Source of the DNA: Archegozetes longisetosus
Taxonomy: Eukaryota; Arthropoda; Arachnida; Sarcoptiformes; Trhypochthoniidae
Length of the DNA: 64,000 bases
Reading direction: 5' to 3'
Assembly: GCA_018873245.2 (NCBI GenBank)
Contig: JAEMBT020000009.1
Coordinates: forward strand, 14,607,794-14,671,793
In this document: piece by piece, positions 48,196 through 59,781 of the stretch
How the letters are laid out: each line of letters starts with the position of its first letter
Position numbering within the stretch: position 1 is the stretch's first letter
The notes under the pieces: model-generated
What the model was told of the DNA's origin: nothing
Database searches by the model: none
Seen by the model: only the letters and a program-made list of their open reading frames with translations
Program-made: the position numbers and the translations under genes

Positions 48196-48821
48196 TGTGA
48201 ATCCAAAAACTTTAGTTTCTGTTTTAATAACAATTTTTGTTTACTTTTCTTTCTTTTCCTTTCTTTGTTTAAATTCTGAGAAAGGAGAGGATGAAGCTGC
48301 TGTTCTTAATTGAACGCAGCTGTGGAATGTTAGAAGAAGGGTTTTTATGGCTCTGTTTTTCAAAACAGAGTTATAAAAACGGGAGGCCCGGAAAACTCAT
48401 TACTGAAAATAATTCATGTGTCGTCAATTGGGACGATACATAAAATGACCAATTGATAAGAAAGGATGGCCAACGGTCAACACTGTTCGACTAATCTTTT
48501 ACAAAAGTCCAGCGGTCAGGCATACACTTAACTTTAAGTCATTGCCTTAATTTTCATGTATTTAAAGCGATGTTTGAATCAAAATCGGGACTCGCAGACA
48601 TTTTCTGTATCTTTATAATACGTATATCTATATTTTGTGACTATCTTAAATAAAGTATTTTTTTTGTTTTGTTACATTTGATTTCTAAATTATTGTCGCA
48701 TTTGTGTTACCGCGTGCGCGAGGTTCAGTTAGTGTAAGAGAGTGTATTCCAATTAAGTTCATCTCTGCGTCTCACGCAAAAATTGCAAAGAGGAAGTGGA
48801 GAAACTCTGATTACAATTACA
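48196..48821. mobile_element. Solo LTR of a retrotransposon
   Basis: 626 bp starting TGTGAATCC and ending TTACA (TG..CA), flanked by GTAT (48192-48195 and 48822-48825). Inside are a TATA-like TTTATAATA at 48613 and AATAAA at 48651. Unit C has the uninterrupted site: ATTGATGGGAATTCAGGTCA near 27696 corresponds to the two flanks joined. No internal retroelement genes, so the LTR is solo. Strand follows the AATAAA, hence probably plus. 48826-49494 holds nothing recognised. Confidence 0.7.
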
Positions 48822-49810
48822 GTATTCAAGTCAATTAATTATATGCTTAACTTTAAATCTGATTATCAAATCCTATTGAATAATTACTCGCGTCAGCAAA
48901 TTTAAAATAATATTCAATCAAAGGACTTAATCACAAAATTACTCTAAGTGCTACATGACCAAAGAGTAGCTAACTTACCAAAAATTCGAGATAACTGGTT
49001 GATTTCAGATCGGTTTTTTGAGGTGAAACTCAGAAAATTTTGAACCCTAACTTATGCTGAAGGGTTAACTAATAAAACATTTATATCGTAACACCAATAA
49101 CTATTCAAGAAAAATTAAAGTTTTGTGGTATTTATAGTTTACTGATGTTGGGTCTCGAAAATGAAGTTAGAATTTCGATTGTGATATATGCTTCAATTCA
49201 ATTAACCAAGCTGAGTCGAGCGATGCCATATTAGATTATAATGGCTCAGAGCTCGGCGACATAACCAAAATGAAACTTTTGAAATGGGCCTCTCCTAAGC
49301 TGAATTTTACATTCAATCTCTACACTCAAAAGCAATTCAGAAAATTTGTATTAAGTTGAGAGAAAACATTGATCATTTTTGGAAGTCCACCCAACGAACT
49401 AATCCCTCTAAAACACTGTTTCCCCTTAATTCAGTCTGCCTTTCTACCTTGTAAATAATCCGGTAGTCTTGTAAAAATATGTTGTATTATGAACTACGGG
49501 GTGTTTCAAAAAAGACTGAATAAAATTAAAAAATTACTATTCGGAAACCCTTTATTATTTCTACATAAATTTTTTACGAATTGAAGAAAAATAATGAGAC
49601 TATGACAATGTGTTCAACATACCAGCCGTTTTTCTCAACTATTTTACAAACTTTTCCAATGTTTTCTAGTGTGACCGCAGTCGCAGTTCTCCCAACATTA
49701 CCACTCAAATCATCCAAAGCACTTCTAGTTTTTTTTTCAAATTTCTTAATTAAATTTGAAGTCATGTTAAAACAAGTCATGTTGAAAGTTTTTATTTAAA
49801 TTTTCTTTAA

Positions 49811-50216
49811 CCCTTAAACAGTAAAACGATTTTGATTAACGAATTCAGTAAAATAGGGTCTTTTTGACCCATCGATTCCTTTGGAAAAGTATGTTATCGT
49901 AAGGGTTAGGGGCATATAACAGTTAGCGTGTTTTGTACTTTGTTAGTGTCGTCATCGTTGACGTAATCAGTTTAAGGTTTGAGTGAAAACTTATTTCTTA
50001 TACAAATTTATCGCCTAAACTCAAATAGAACTAACTTTAAAAACGATTTAATTTAAATATAAAATTTATAAATAATTAATTTAATGCTCAATACGATCTA
50101 AATATACTCATTTGAAAATACTATCAGTTTTATTAACATTGGAAATTGCATTAAATAATTATAACAATTTTTATAGACCTTTAGGTCATTTTGACCCATG
50201 AAATACCGTTCTAGGG
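49811..50216. mobile_element. piggyBac-like MITE
   Basis: 406 bp with TTAA on each side (49807-49810, 50217-50220). The left end is CCCTTAAACAGTAAAACG and the right end, reverse-complemented, CCCTAGAACGGTATTTCA. The CCYT start plus TTAA target is typical of piggyBac. Subterminal TTTTGACCCAT motifs lie near both ends. Non-coding. Confidence 0.75.
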
Positions 50217-50239
50217 TTAAACAAGAATAGTGCTCTTGT

Positions 50240-50688
50240 TAGAGTGACCAAGTGTCCCGCATTTAAGAGTTGTGTCCCGCATCCCTCATGCACCTTATGC
50301 GGAACAGAAATTTTACACTTTTTAAGATTTAAAAAATTTTAAAATATAAGTTTTTGCTTAATGAAAAGAAAGAAATTTTGTTGTCTACATGCTTCTTACT
50401 GACAAAATCTTTGGTCTGATGAACGTAATCGAATGAATGTTAGTTAAGTAAAATCAGAAATATGCATACGATTCCATTTTTAATGACATGTTCCGTATTT
50501 TATGATTTCATAAAAGTAAAAACGAAATATTATATGCAGTAAAATTTCAGAAGTACAAGTCTGGATAATGAATAAAGATAGTAAATTTGTAAATAAATCT
50601 TTTTTAAATTAAAACTTTTGAGAAATATTTTATAAGGGGGCCAACAATTTTTTTCCTGGATGTAATAGCTTTTGACTTGGTCACCCTA
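50240..50688. mobile_element. hAT element with 8-bp duplication inside the mariner relic
   Basis: 449 bp flanked by GCTCTTGT (50232-50239 and 50689-50696). Ends TAGAGTGACCAAGT and, reverse-complemented, TAGGGTGACCAAGT. Plus-strand 50405-50500 encodes a degraded hAT C-terminus (WSDERNRMNV and EICIRFHF, with stops). Same family as 18272-18826. Confidence 0.85.
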
Positions 50689-50891
50689 GCTCTTGTTATT
50701 CAAACAGGATTCTTTCAAATTAGAATTCGCATTCCAGCACTTTATGTGTCCATGTTTTCCAGAAAAATCATGTAACATGAGAAAACTCTCCTGTTGTTCA
50801 GGATAAGGTGCGCTCAGTTTTAAAAAATCTAACCTTGATTTTAAAATTTATAAACAATTATTTTACATCAGTCCTTTTGAAACGCCCTGTA

Positions 50892-51611
50892 TGTTAACAA
50901 TAAAATATACTGTTAATTCGAGTCTTAATCTTGGTTTCTTGCACAACGATTATTGAAGAATATCAAAGTTTAAGATATTCCTTACATTAGGCTGCGAGCT
51001 CTTCTGAATTGTACCCGAGCATCTCATATTAGAAAATTTTTCGACTGTAACTAGGAATTTATAATTCTGATTCAAATTATTATCAACTCTTTCAAAACTT
51101 AAATTTTTCAAACTTAGACATATAGAACAAACAAATTATTTATTTCAAAATATTTTTTAATACAAGTGTTCGTATTCATTTAAGGTACACATGTGTTTAA
51201 AAAATGATTTGAAATTCGAATGAGAATTTTAATCAAGTTGTGATTTTAGATCTAGTACTTTACTAAAACTAAGTTGTGTCAACATTAATGAAGAATATAA
51301 ATAAATATAATATTTAATGACAGAAAGAATATATAGATATTGTGCTAAAAGTAGATTTGACTTGAATAAACATTAGTGATGCCAACTATTCATTTTTACG
51401 CTGGAATCTCCAGCTTCTATACAATGTCTCTAGCCTTCAGCGCAGGTGCAGAGCTGAAGATCAAGTTTGATCCTTCGGTTCCCCTTAGACTTTATACTTA
51501 TTGGAAATAATTATCAAAAATTGTTCTATGGTCCCCTTTTTCATTTTTTCTTCAACTTTCACTCGATGAAGTTTTGACATCAATAATAAGCATATTGAAC
51601 TTGCCCATGAT
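50892..51611. other. Intergenic DNA 3' of the channel gene
   Basis: AT-rich. A slightly less AT-rich stretch at 51400-51490 has no ORF. No repeat or gene recognised. Confidence 0.35.
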
Positions 51612-54219
51612 TCATAGATTCAATACTTTGCGATAAATTGATATCAATATTACTTTAACAGATATCAAGTATTTGAATGAGTTTTGTATTAAATAGTAAA
51701 AGTGACTTGAAATCACATAAATCAATGCACAAAAGTATAAGTGACAAAATTGCAAAATTGGTAAAAGTATTTCTAAATAGAATAATTTCGAAATTATTTT
51801 AAAACAATTCAAGTGCAAAATTGAATATTTAATCAATCGAAATAAAATGGCTTTGACCGGTTTAACAAAGACTATCATCGCATTTTTGAAAATTATGATA
51901 TTTCCGATCAGTGAACCAATAGAATTCACAAATTCAATGGGGGAAAGTCCAAACCACAATCCGAGAATTCCACCACAATTATAAATTAATTGATTCAAAT
52001 CTGAACTTAAAATCTCTTTATACTCCAAATGAGGTATCGTTTCAGGTATGAATTCTAAAGTTGTTTCATTGAACATCGATTTAGTTGACTCCATTCTGGT
52101 TTTGAAATAATCGACCTCACATTTTTTCTTAAAATTTGAGAAGCATTCACGTCTAAACAAACTAAGTAGGGTGTAATTTGGTGAAACAGTGAGATTACAA
52201 AATCTATATCCAATTAGTGACAAGTGTCTCTTGAAATTGATAGTCAGTGTATTACTATATCTCACGGGAATACAAGAATATGTTTGATTAACTCGACTCC
52301 GATAGCAATCAGTTTCGCAAAATTCGAAATAGGTTTGGTCGAAATTCTCAACATTTCTTTGATTGGTACAAGCATCTTTAGAGTCGCTCTTTATTGTCGA
52401 ATATGAACTATAAATTACTTTAGAACTCATATCCTCTTGAATTAAAAACTATTTTCTTCAGACTTAATATATAAGCCAGGTGAGTATAAGTGTGCAGTGA
52501 TATAGTTTGCTTTTTGAAATTAAAGAAGATTTTCTTCAAGTGTCCTGGCTTATAATTTGAATCAATATCTTTGAGCAATAGTTTATACTTTAAAACTATA
52601 AATGAATTAGTACTAAATCCCACTTCAATTTCAGGTTTTGTACAATTGATTGACTTTCCATCAGCTATTATACTACATGTGTTGAACATTTCATTGATTT
52701 CGGTGATTTCGTAGAATTCTTTCAATTTATAATCAACCAACATTTTCATCAGAAATAAATTATAATAATATTTCATAAGCATGTCTCTTGAAGCTTTAAT
52801 TCCATTGTTTCGAGATCTAGAATCATCCGAGAAGGCTTGTATTGAATCTGGATATATTTTAATAATTTTATCTATATTTTTTATATGTGGTCCCATTAAT
52901 ATAGAGATATTAGGCATAACTGTTCTATTACTTATTTCAAAACGTGTTAATGTTTTATATCTGAAATAAGATAAGTAAACATCAACAATTTGGCAAATCA
53001 TAATTATGGTATAAATAACAAAAACAATTTGTTTCAATATTGAAAGTATTTTATAAGTATTGATTCGATTGAAGTTCAGTTTGAATAACTTATTTCTCAA
53101 AGTTGTCAATGAAAACAGATTTGTGATGAAGGGTATCATAATTGAAAGTGATTTTGATGTTAACTGATATAAATTTATTCCAAACCACATGGAAATGAGT
53201 CCTCCAATAGAATACAAATATTCAACAAAGATCATTTTTGGTAAATGAGTTATTGATATTTCTTCTTCATCAACTTTTCTTATTAAAAGCAGTCTTTGAG
53301 GTTCACGAGATGTTAACGACTTTCGAGAATCTTTGATATCAAATTTTATATGTCCATTGTATTCACTTCGGAAATACTGATTGAAACAATTTTTTCTGCA
53401 AATTTTGCCGAGAAACTTCTCTTCAAATTTTGCTTTAATATCGCATTTTACAGAAGCATCGCAAACATTTCTCAGACTTTCATTATTAAGATTGCCATAA
53501 AACCATCTTTTATAACATTTACATTGATCAAACTCTCTTTTCTGAAAATATCTCACAATACAGTCTTCCCTCGATCGGTAACTATTCGAATATATATATT
53601 GTTGTTCATAGTGATAACAGTTAGTCGAATAAGGATATGGTAGTAATGTTTCTTTCATCGAAATATATGTGATATAACTTACACCAGTATTTTTATCTCT
53701 CAACTTAGCTTTGATTAAATTCGGAGGACATTTATTCTGATGTATTGACAAGAAAATTTCCATTCCATTCAGAATTTTAACTACTTGAATTGATGAATCC
53801 ATTACTGTATGATTTTTGTACAATAATTGACTGAAATATGTGATACACCTGTGAGCAGATGATGTAACACTTTCTACAACTATAGCCGAAATACTGCAAT
53901 CAATACTAATTTTATCTTTATAAGAATTACACTCAATAGATCTGCTCATCAACTTTCCAATCGTTTGATTCTCCAACTTCATCGTTCCATATTTCAATAA
54001 ATCTTTCTTGGAATCTAAACACAGTGTTAGAGCAGGTATTTGTCCAATATCTCGATCAGCCTTCATATCGATATTAGTTTCATATTTACAGTAACTTATT
54101 GTTAATTCTATAATTTGATAGATAAATAACGAAATGATAACAAGTCTTCCGAATAAATGTAATAGGCGTCTGAATGAAACTTTGCAAGATACCTTCTCTG
54201 CAAAATATGTTAATTTCAT
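51612..54219 (-). CDS. DEG/ENaC-type channel with two fused channel modules, one frame change
   Basis: Amiloride-sensitive/degenerin-type sodium channel at the plasma membrane. An ORF of 599 codons (54219-52420) contains a whole module: first helix 24-46, PALTL at 62-66, cysteine-rich ectodomain, and second helix 330-352 with GIN at 347-349 where the family has the GxS selectivity motif. It goes directly into a second module (first helix 391-416, PNISIL). The rest of module two continues in another frame at 52430-51612 (272 codons; CETDC, cysteines, IPETIPHLEYKEILSSD, then GGILGLWFGLS with a normal GxS). Joining needs a +1 shift near 52430, or a short intron; one 61-base GT-AG possibility runs from the GT in KKIV to just before SDSKDAC. 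A hydrophobic stretch after the last helix may be the start of a third module. Single-module members of the family are about 450-600 residues. A disabling frameshift or assembly error is possible. Confidence 0.75.
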
Positions 54220-54660
54220 TTTGATATATACAGTTAAAATCCTTACTCTTAAGTCCTTTGCACTTAATTCGAAAACTCTATATTTAAATTTCTAATAATT
54301 TTATCTTCTGATTGTATAAATCGTTGTTTAATAGATTACTTCAAAAGGTTTGACTTATGAAATTCATGAATAGAACTTATTATAACATATGTAATAGTAT
54401 TGTTAAAAAAAAACTTCAAAATATATCTCAATATTTCGAAGATGGTCACAAGAAAAGGTCGTGTAGAAAATGATTAATCAAGTAATGAAAATTCTGCTAA
54501 CTGAAATTAAAGTTTACTTAATAAAAATCAATAATTGAGTGTACAGATGCAATAAAATTTTGTCATAACTTCTATTAAATGTGACATATCATATGAATCA
54601 TATCCTTATCTACAAATGAAAATAAGTCTATTTCCTCTACATTTATGTTTTTCAGTAGGA
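54220..54660. other. 5' flank of the channel gene
   Basis: AT-rich sequence upstream of the minus-strand ATG at 54219. No clear core promoter motif and no gene. Confidence 0.35.
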
Positions 54661-54667
54661 CTCGTAT

Positions 54668-55070
54668 ATCATAGTTTATTGTACTATATTAATCAAATTA
54701 AATTAATCAAACGGCCGAAATGATGCTTTCTCACAAGGCATGAAAGTTTGCATTTTAAACAAATCCAAAAAATACAGGTAGACTAAATGAAGTCTAGTGG
54801 GCTCAAAACTAATTTGAATCATATTTATTAAATTCACTTTTTATATTGTAAATATTAGATCAAATTATTTCTTACTGGGGAAAATTTCCTACCGATTAAA
54901 TCTAATCGCAAAATCATATTAGTGTTGTTTACTAAACAAAAGTTTGTTTAGCGTTGTTCTAGTGTATTTTTTTTGGATTTGTTTAAAATGCAAACTTTCA
55001 TGCCTTGTAAGAAAGCATCATTTCAGCCGTTTGATTAATTTAATTTGATTAATATAGTACATCTATCATA
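54668..55070. mobile_element. Foldback MITE
   Basis: About 400 bp. Arms 54668-54778 and 54962-55070 are inverted copies sharing AATCAAACGGCYGAAATGATG and GGCATGAAAGTTTGCATTTT. The middle (54780-54960) is unique AT-rich DNA. No target duplication settled. 55071-55910 to the right holds no recognised gene. Confidence 0.65.
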
Positions 55071-55914
55071 AGTGATTAAATTCATTTTTTCACTAACTAA
55101 CTGTTCTATCTCTTCAAATGATCACTTCAGATATAGTTATTACGAAACCGATCGAAATTTCCTCTATTGGTACTTCCACTGTTGGTACTCGTGGCTGAAA
55201 AATTTTAGGTGAGTTTAAAGTCACAGTAAAGTTTGTTAGGAATCTATATATCGTTTAACTGATGGGATCTTAAATTAGTGAAAGCAAATATGTAAACACT
55301 TTAGACCTCATGGTTCGATAGCAAATCGCCGCTTTGGAACTATACTGTTGTATCTCTCATTGAAATAAAATTACACATACAACAGTATAGTTGCAAGGAG
55401 ACGAAATATAGAGCTACATTGATTGAAGTTTTCATTTTAATGCCTGTATAAGCCGAAGCACTCAACATCATATTTTTAATTCATCTTTAAAGAGTGGTAT
55501 TCAAAATTTCAAAAGCTTACAACTCTTTGAAGCGTCCATTTAATATGCTCAAGATATATTTCTAGAAACTGTGTGCAAAAACTTTTGAAATAATATGTAT
55601 ATCGATCTTCAGCTCTTTAACTGCTGGAGAGGAATAATTAAGTCTGACTAAAAAAAGGTTTTAGTCGTCTCTTCATGTTCTGTTGGCAAAAATTTCGGCA
55701 TCTTTAGGCGATTGAGTTTAATTGCGTCTTATTTTAAAGTTTAGAGTGTATTAGAAAACCTTGTGCGCTTTAAGGATCTGCACCTAAAATAGCTACTCAA
55801 TTATTAATATGCAAAAACGGTCAAAAATAAAATGAAATCCCTATATTTGGAAAAGTTCTCTTTAGAGTACAAATTAGACTATTAAATATCTATTTTGAAA
55901 AAGAATAATTTATT

Positions 55915-56110
55915 ATTTACACTTTTGCATTCATATTCATGATTCTCACTTATTCTGATCCTTTGATCAATTTCTCTATGATTGTCATATCAATTTGGTT
56001 TGTGATACTCATCATAAGCTTATATTACGCCATTTCTGGCTTATTGATTACCAATTTATACGCCTATCTTGCACTTCTATATGATTATACGTTTATTTTG
56101 CCTTCGGTGT
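55915..56110 (+). pseudogene. Gustatory-receptor exon 2 remnant (copy E)
   Basis: Plus-strand reading frame homologous to the middle of exon 2 of copies A-D: TYSDPLINFSMIVISIWFVI corresponds to AYFDPEMDFSIIVMSVWFVI, followed by LYYAISG and NLYAYLALLY. Homology stops on both sides, so only part of the exon is left. Opposite orientation to the other copies. Confidence 0.7.
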
Positions 56111-56339
56111 TATGTCGTATTCGTTCTTCTTGTACTTAATATTAATTCTATCCTTTTTCTATCGGTATCTTTACTTCGATTTTATGTAAGGGAACTTTAA
56201 AAGACGATATTAATAAAAGTGTTTTATAATTCTATATAAAGGCATACAATTACGTAGTTATTGATTCAAAAAACCTGTTTTATTATTTTAAAATTATGCT
56301 AAATCAATTTTTCTAATTAACTACATGTTACGAAGAACA

Positions 56340-56520
56340 TTTTGGTGTTGAAATTCTTTGTAAGTTAGGTAGGTTATTCAAGTAGATTCTAATGGAGTAA
56401 TTAGAGGATAATTTTTAATTCTGACGAATGTAAATTATTTTAGATAAAAATGACAAGATATGTGTATTCTTATTTCATTCAACGTCTGTACTAATACTAC
56501 TTATATGCAGTATTAATCAC
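56340..56520. repeat. Third copy of a dispersed repeat
   Basis: Diverged relative of 37730-37860 and 42755-42905 (GTAAGTTAGGTAGGTTATTCAAG start; ATGTGTATTCTTATTTCATTCA later). Non-coding. 56521-57116 beyond it contains no supported gene. Confidence 0.5.
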
Positions 56521-57116
56521 TTCAATTGATGCAAATCTAACAGACGATATAAAAGCTCAATTACAGCTGTTCTTCCAAGTGCAAAGTTTCACTAAAGATA
56601 ATTAGACAACATTTAACTCATCAAAGTAGAAGATGCATCAACAACTATAATAAGTTTAAAATTATAACTGTATTTTATAAAATTTCGTTATGTAACGCAT
56701 GAAAGGTTAAAATTCTTTCTCTTGTTCTTCATTTTATATTTAAAAAACTGTATTTAGTCTAGATTCCAAAATAAGTTTTGAAAGAAATTACTTCTTAAGT
56801 TTATAAACTGACTTTTTAAAGGGAAAGTTAAAGCATCGAAACTACAATAATATCAGTAAATTCTTTATCATAATATAATGCATACTTCGAACCTGATTTC
56901 GTAATCAGAGTATATCGTAGAAAATGTCTAAAAATATTTGTCGTTTTATATCCTTTGGATGATAAACATGTGCTGATTTCTCTCTCATGGTCGTTTTTCA
57001 TGGATATTAAGTTTAACAATTTTAATCGGATAATTTAAAGCCTAAATCATTCTATTGTTGTATTGATCGGAAGTTTGTGACTCGCTTATTCGCAAAAGTT
57101 ATTATATTTAGAAAAA

Positions 57117-59781
57117 ATGATTTATTTCAACACTGTTCTTATATTATCTGTAGTTATAGCTATTAACCCTTCGTCACAACTGTGGGGTAAAATGTTCCCA
57201 AGTTTGACTTTAAAAATCTCGCTAAAATCAACAGAATGTCGTAATTTCTTGAAAATTTAGCTATTCCTCAGTCATATATCTGACTATAAATCACAAAAAT
57301 CTTGATTAATTTGGAATTATAACTTTATTTTAAAAATTATTTTCTGGAAACATGTCTTTGTGAGGACAGAAATTCACCCTAATATCGCAGTGCTTTGTGT
57401 TTACTATATGTGTCACAGCGCTGTAATGTCGCTACTAGCAATTGAACAGCTGATGACGCTGTAGCAGATAATAACTAGAATTAAATTAATTAATTAATGA
57501 AAACATTGAAAATAAGGACTAACTTTGATTCTGAAAACATTCCGGACTAACCTGGAACAGACATAAAGCGTGGAAGACGTGGGATAACATTTTACCCCAC
57601 AGTTAATTTTACGTTTTCAGAAGTTAAGTTGTGACGAAGGGTTAATTGTGATCCATTAGTCTTAAGAGATTGTGGTCCTGCTGATCGTTATATTAAATAT
57701 AATTCTATTTCAATAAGTCCTTATCCCATCTCATATCCAGATCTGAAATTTAATAATCATAAGTTACTATTCATTCATTACTATTTATTATTTAAAGTAC
57801 TGTTTATTCACAAAAATTGAATTTTGATTATATGAAAAATTTAGGTTCAGTTAAACTGGCGATGGATATGGATGTGACTCATGATATATCAGGAAGTTTA
57901 ATGGTGAAGATTGTTTTGGAAAAGCTGACACCAAAGAGAATGTTTATTCCATGTGTAGGAGATTTGGGATCATGGTATGTCATCTATTATTATCCATAAT
58001 AAAAGTTCTCAGGCTTTGAACGAATTCGGTTTTGTAGAAAAGTCACGTATCTATCAAAATATTTTCATATTTCTTAAACTTAAGATTTCATAAATAATCT
58101 ATCAATCCAAACAATCATTTGGTAGAAGACAAAGTTTAGAAAATTAATTTTAGAATGCTCTTTATAAAGCTTTTTCTGATGATCAGTTCCTAAATCAGAT
58201 CGCTTTTGACTTAATCATTCAGCTCTTTAATCACTTGGCATTTTGTATTTAAGAGTTTTTCTAATTGAATAGTACTTTGAAAAATATCCATAATGAATCA
58301 GATCTAATTTACTTAAATATACTTAAAATTGAGGAAACAATTTTCATCAAAGTAATATATTTCATTTGAACGTAGCTCTCAATTTGAGATCACTCTACTA
58401 TTAAGCAAAATAAAATTGAAAAATAAGTAAGATCAATGAAAACAGATCGAAAAAAATCAATAAATGCCCAACACTTTATTATTTATAAAGTCAAATGATA
58501 ATCGTTTTACGAGTTAGTAAATAGAAGGGTTAGCCAAAGTAATTTCATTTTGAATTCGTATTTTATTGGTTCTCTAAAGTGAAATTTTCTCAGAAAAATC
58601 TTTTGACACTCACACATAACTAAATAGTTAGAGGAAAACAACAATTTTGATTCCTAGATTCGCCATACAATCAAATTAGAAAAGAATAAAAATGAATCAA
58701 ATAAAGTCGACAACTTTTCTAAACAAATGATTTGTTCGAAACAGATTGAAAATTAGATCTTAACTTCTGATAAACTAAGAATAAACTTTACTCGATTTCG
58801 GACTTGTAGAACAAATAAAAAATTTGCAGAATCGCACTAAACTTTTAAGTGATTTTGAGATCGGAATGAATTACTTGAATGAATTTGATACTATGAATTA
58901 ACAATTATTTTGATTTAATTATAGCACTTACAATTTCTGTAATCAAGCGTTGAAAATTTTTAGTTCATTGTTTGCAAGTTTCGGCACTAAGTGTCCAGTA
59001 ACTCATGGCAAGTATTATAATAGTGGAGCTGATGTCCCTCTACCAACTCTTGGATCAGCTTTTGATAAGATATTTGAGATATATATTGAATCATTTATCT
59101 TTTTGATAATTATTCCACTTGTCTTTGATTCACATTTCACCTGTTGTCTCAATTATTGTTAAGACCGCCGACTCCTGATCTAATCTATACTTTGGGATAG
59201 ATAATTATACAAGTATAACGAGTCCAATTTGATTGAATAGTTTTCATAAAGGAAATAGAATTAAATCCATTTACTCAAAACTGGAATTATTTCTTCATAT
59301 CTTATGTAATTGAGATAATTTATATTTATTTTTAGAATAGTTTTGAAGGCAATGCAACGTTCTACGACGAAAAAACTAACCAAATCTATGGTTGCGCTCA
59401 TTTACAATTTACAGTTCAGGCCAAATAGTATTGTTATTTTTACAGGCAACATTATTTACGGCGACATTTTTGGGGCGACATTTTGACGTAGAAGCGAGAG
59501 GCTATAGTGATTAATGCATTCAACTTATTTATTGAATTTATTTATAAAAAATTAGACAGAGTAGACTTTAGTGAATATCATCCATTTTGAATACAGAATA
59601 TATTTTTAGGTTCTCTATGAACTTTTTATGTGATCAAACCATGTTTTCAACAAACTTGGTGAACTTGACCTCTGTTTCTATCGATGCACAAGCCGCTTTA
59701 GTTGAAACGTTTCAATTTTATTCAATTTTGTTTTACATAAAGCAGTACCTGTATTTAGTCCTATGGGAGGAAATGAGATAA
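57117..59781 (+). pseudogene. GM2-activator/ML-type lipid-binding protein gene, exon 1 split by a MITE
   Basis: Secreted lipid-transfer fold. Exon 1 starts at the ATG 57117 with a signal peptide (MIYFNTVLILSVVIAIN), is cut at 57166 by a 475-bp MITE, and resumes at 57646 in the same frame with CDPLVLRDCGPADRYI and ISISPYPISYP, the usual N-terminal motifs. Exon 2 (57845-57974) has VTHDISGSLMVKIVLEKL and FIPCVGDLGS, ending at a good GTATGT donor. Exon 3 (from 58925) completes C-TYNFC and continues KCPVTHGKYY and LPTLGSAFDK. Exon 4 (59597-59781) has EYIFRFSMNFLCDQT. No canonical donor was found after exon 1's ISYP or after exon 3's AFDK. With the MITE in place the transcript would read into stops unless the MITE is spliced out. 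Called a pseudogene; the family match (GM2A-like CxxxLGSCTYxxC) is strong. Confidence 0.7.
57167..57641. mobile_element. piggyBac-like MITE within exon 1 of the GM2A-like gene
   Basis: 475 bp flanked by TTAA (57163-57166 and 57642-57645), ends CCCTTCGTCACAACT in inverted orientation, followed by a second inverted block GTGGGGTAAAATGTT. Non-coding. The reading frame is continuous across the junction if the MITE and one TTAA are ignored. Confidence 0.9.

Larger units (their letters stand above)
49497..50889 (-). mobile_element. Relic of a mariner-like element, twice invaded
   Basis: Ends CGGGGTGTTTCAAAAAAGACT and, reverse-complemented, CAGGGCGTTTCAAAAGGACT, flanked by TA (49495-49496, 50890-50891). 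The minus strand at 49760-49600 encodes a helix-turn-helix segment (LIKKFEKKTRSALDDLSGN, then RTATAVTLENIGKV) like the N-terminus of arthropod mariner-type transposases (KKFRETGS...RT..NIE.V). The rest is occupied by a piggyBac-like MITE and a hAT element. Confidence 0.7.

Noticed and set aside
56828..57019. 63-codon minus-strand ORF just upstream of the GM2A-like gene
   Set aside because: No recognisable motif, no neighbouring exon and not long enough to stand alone in AT-rich DNA.
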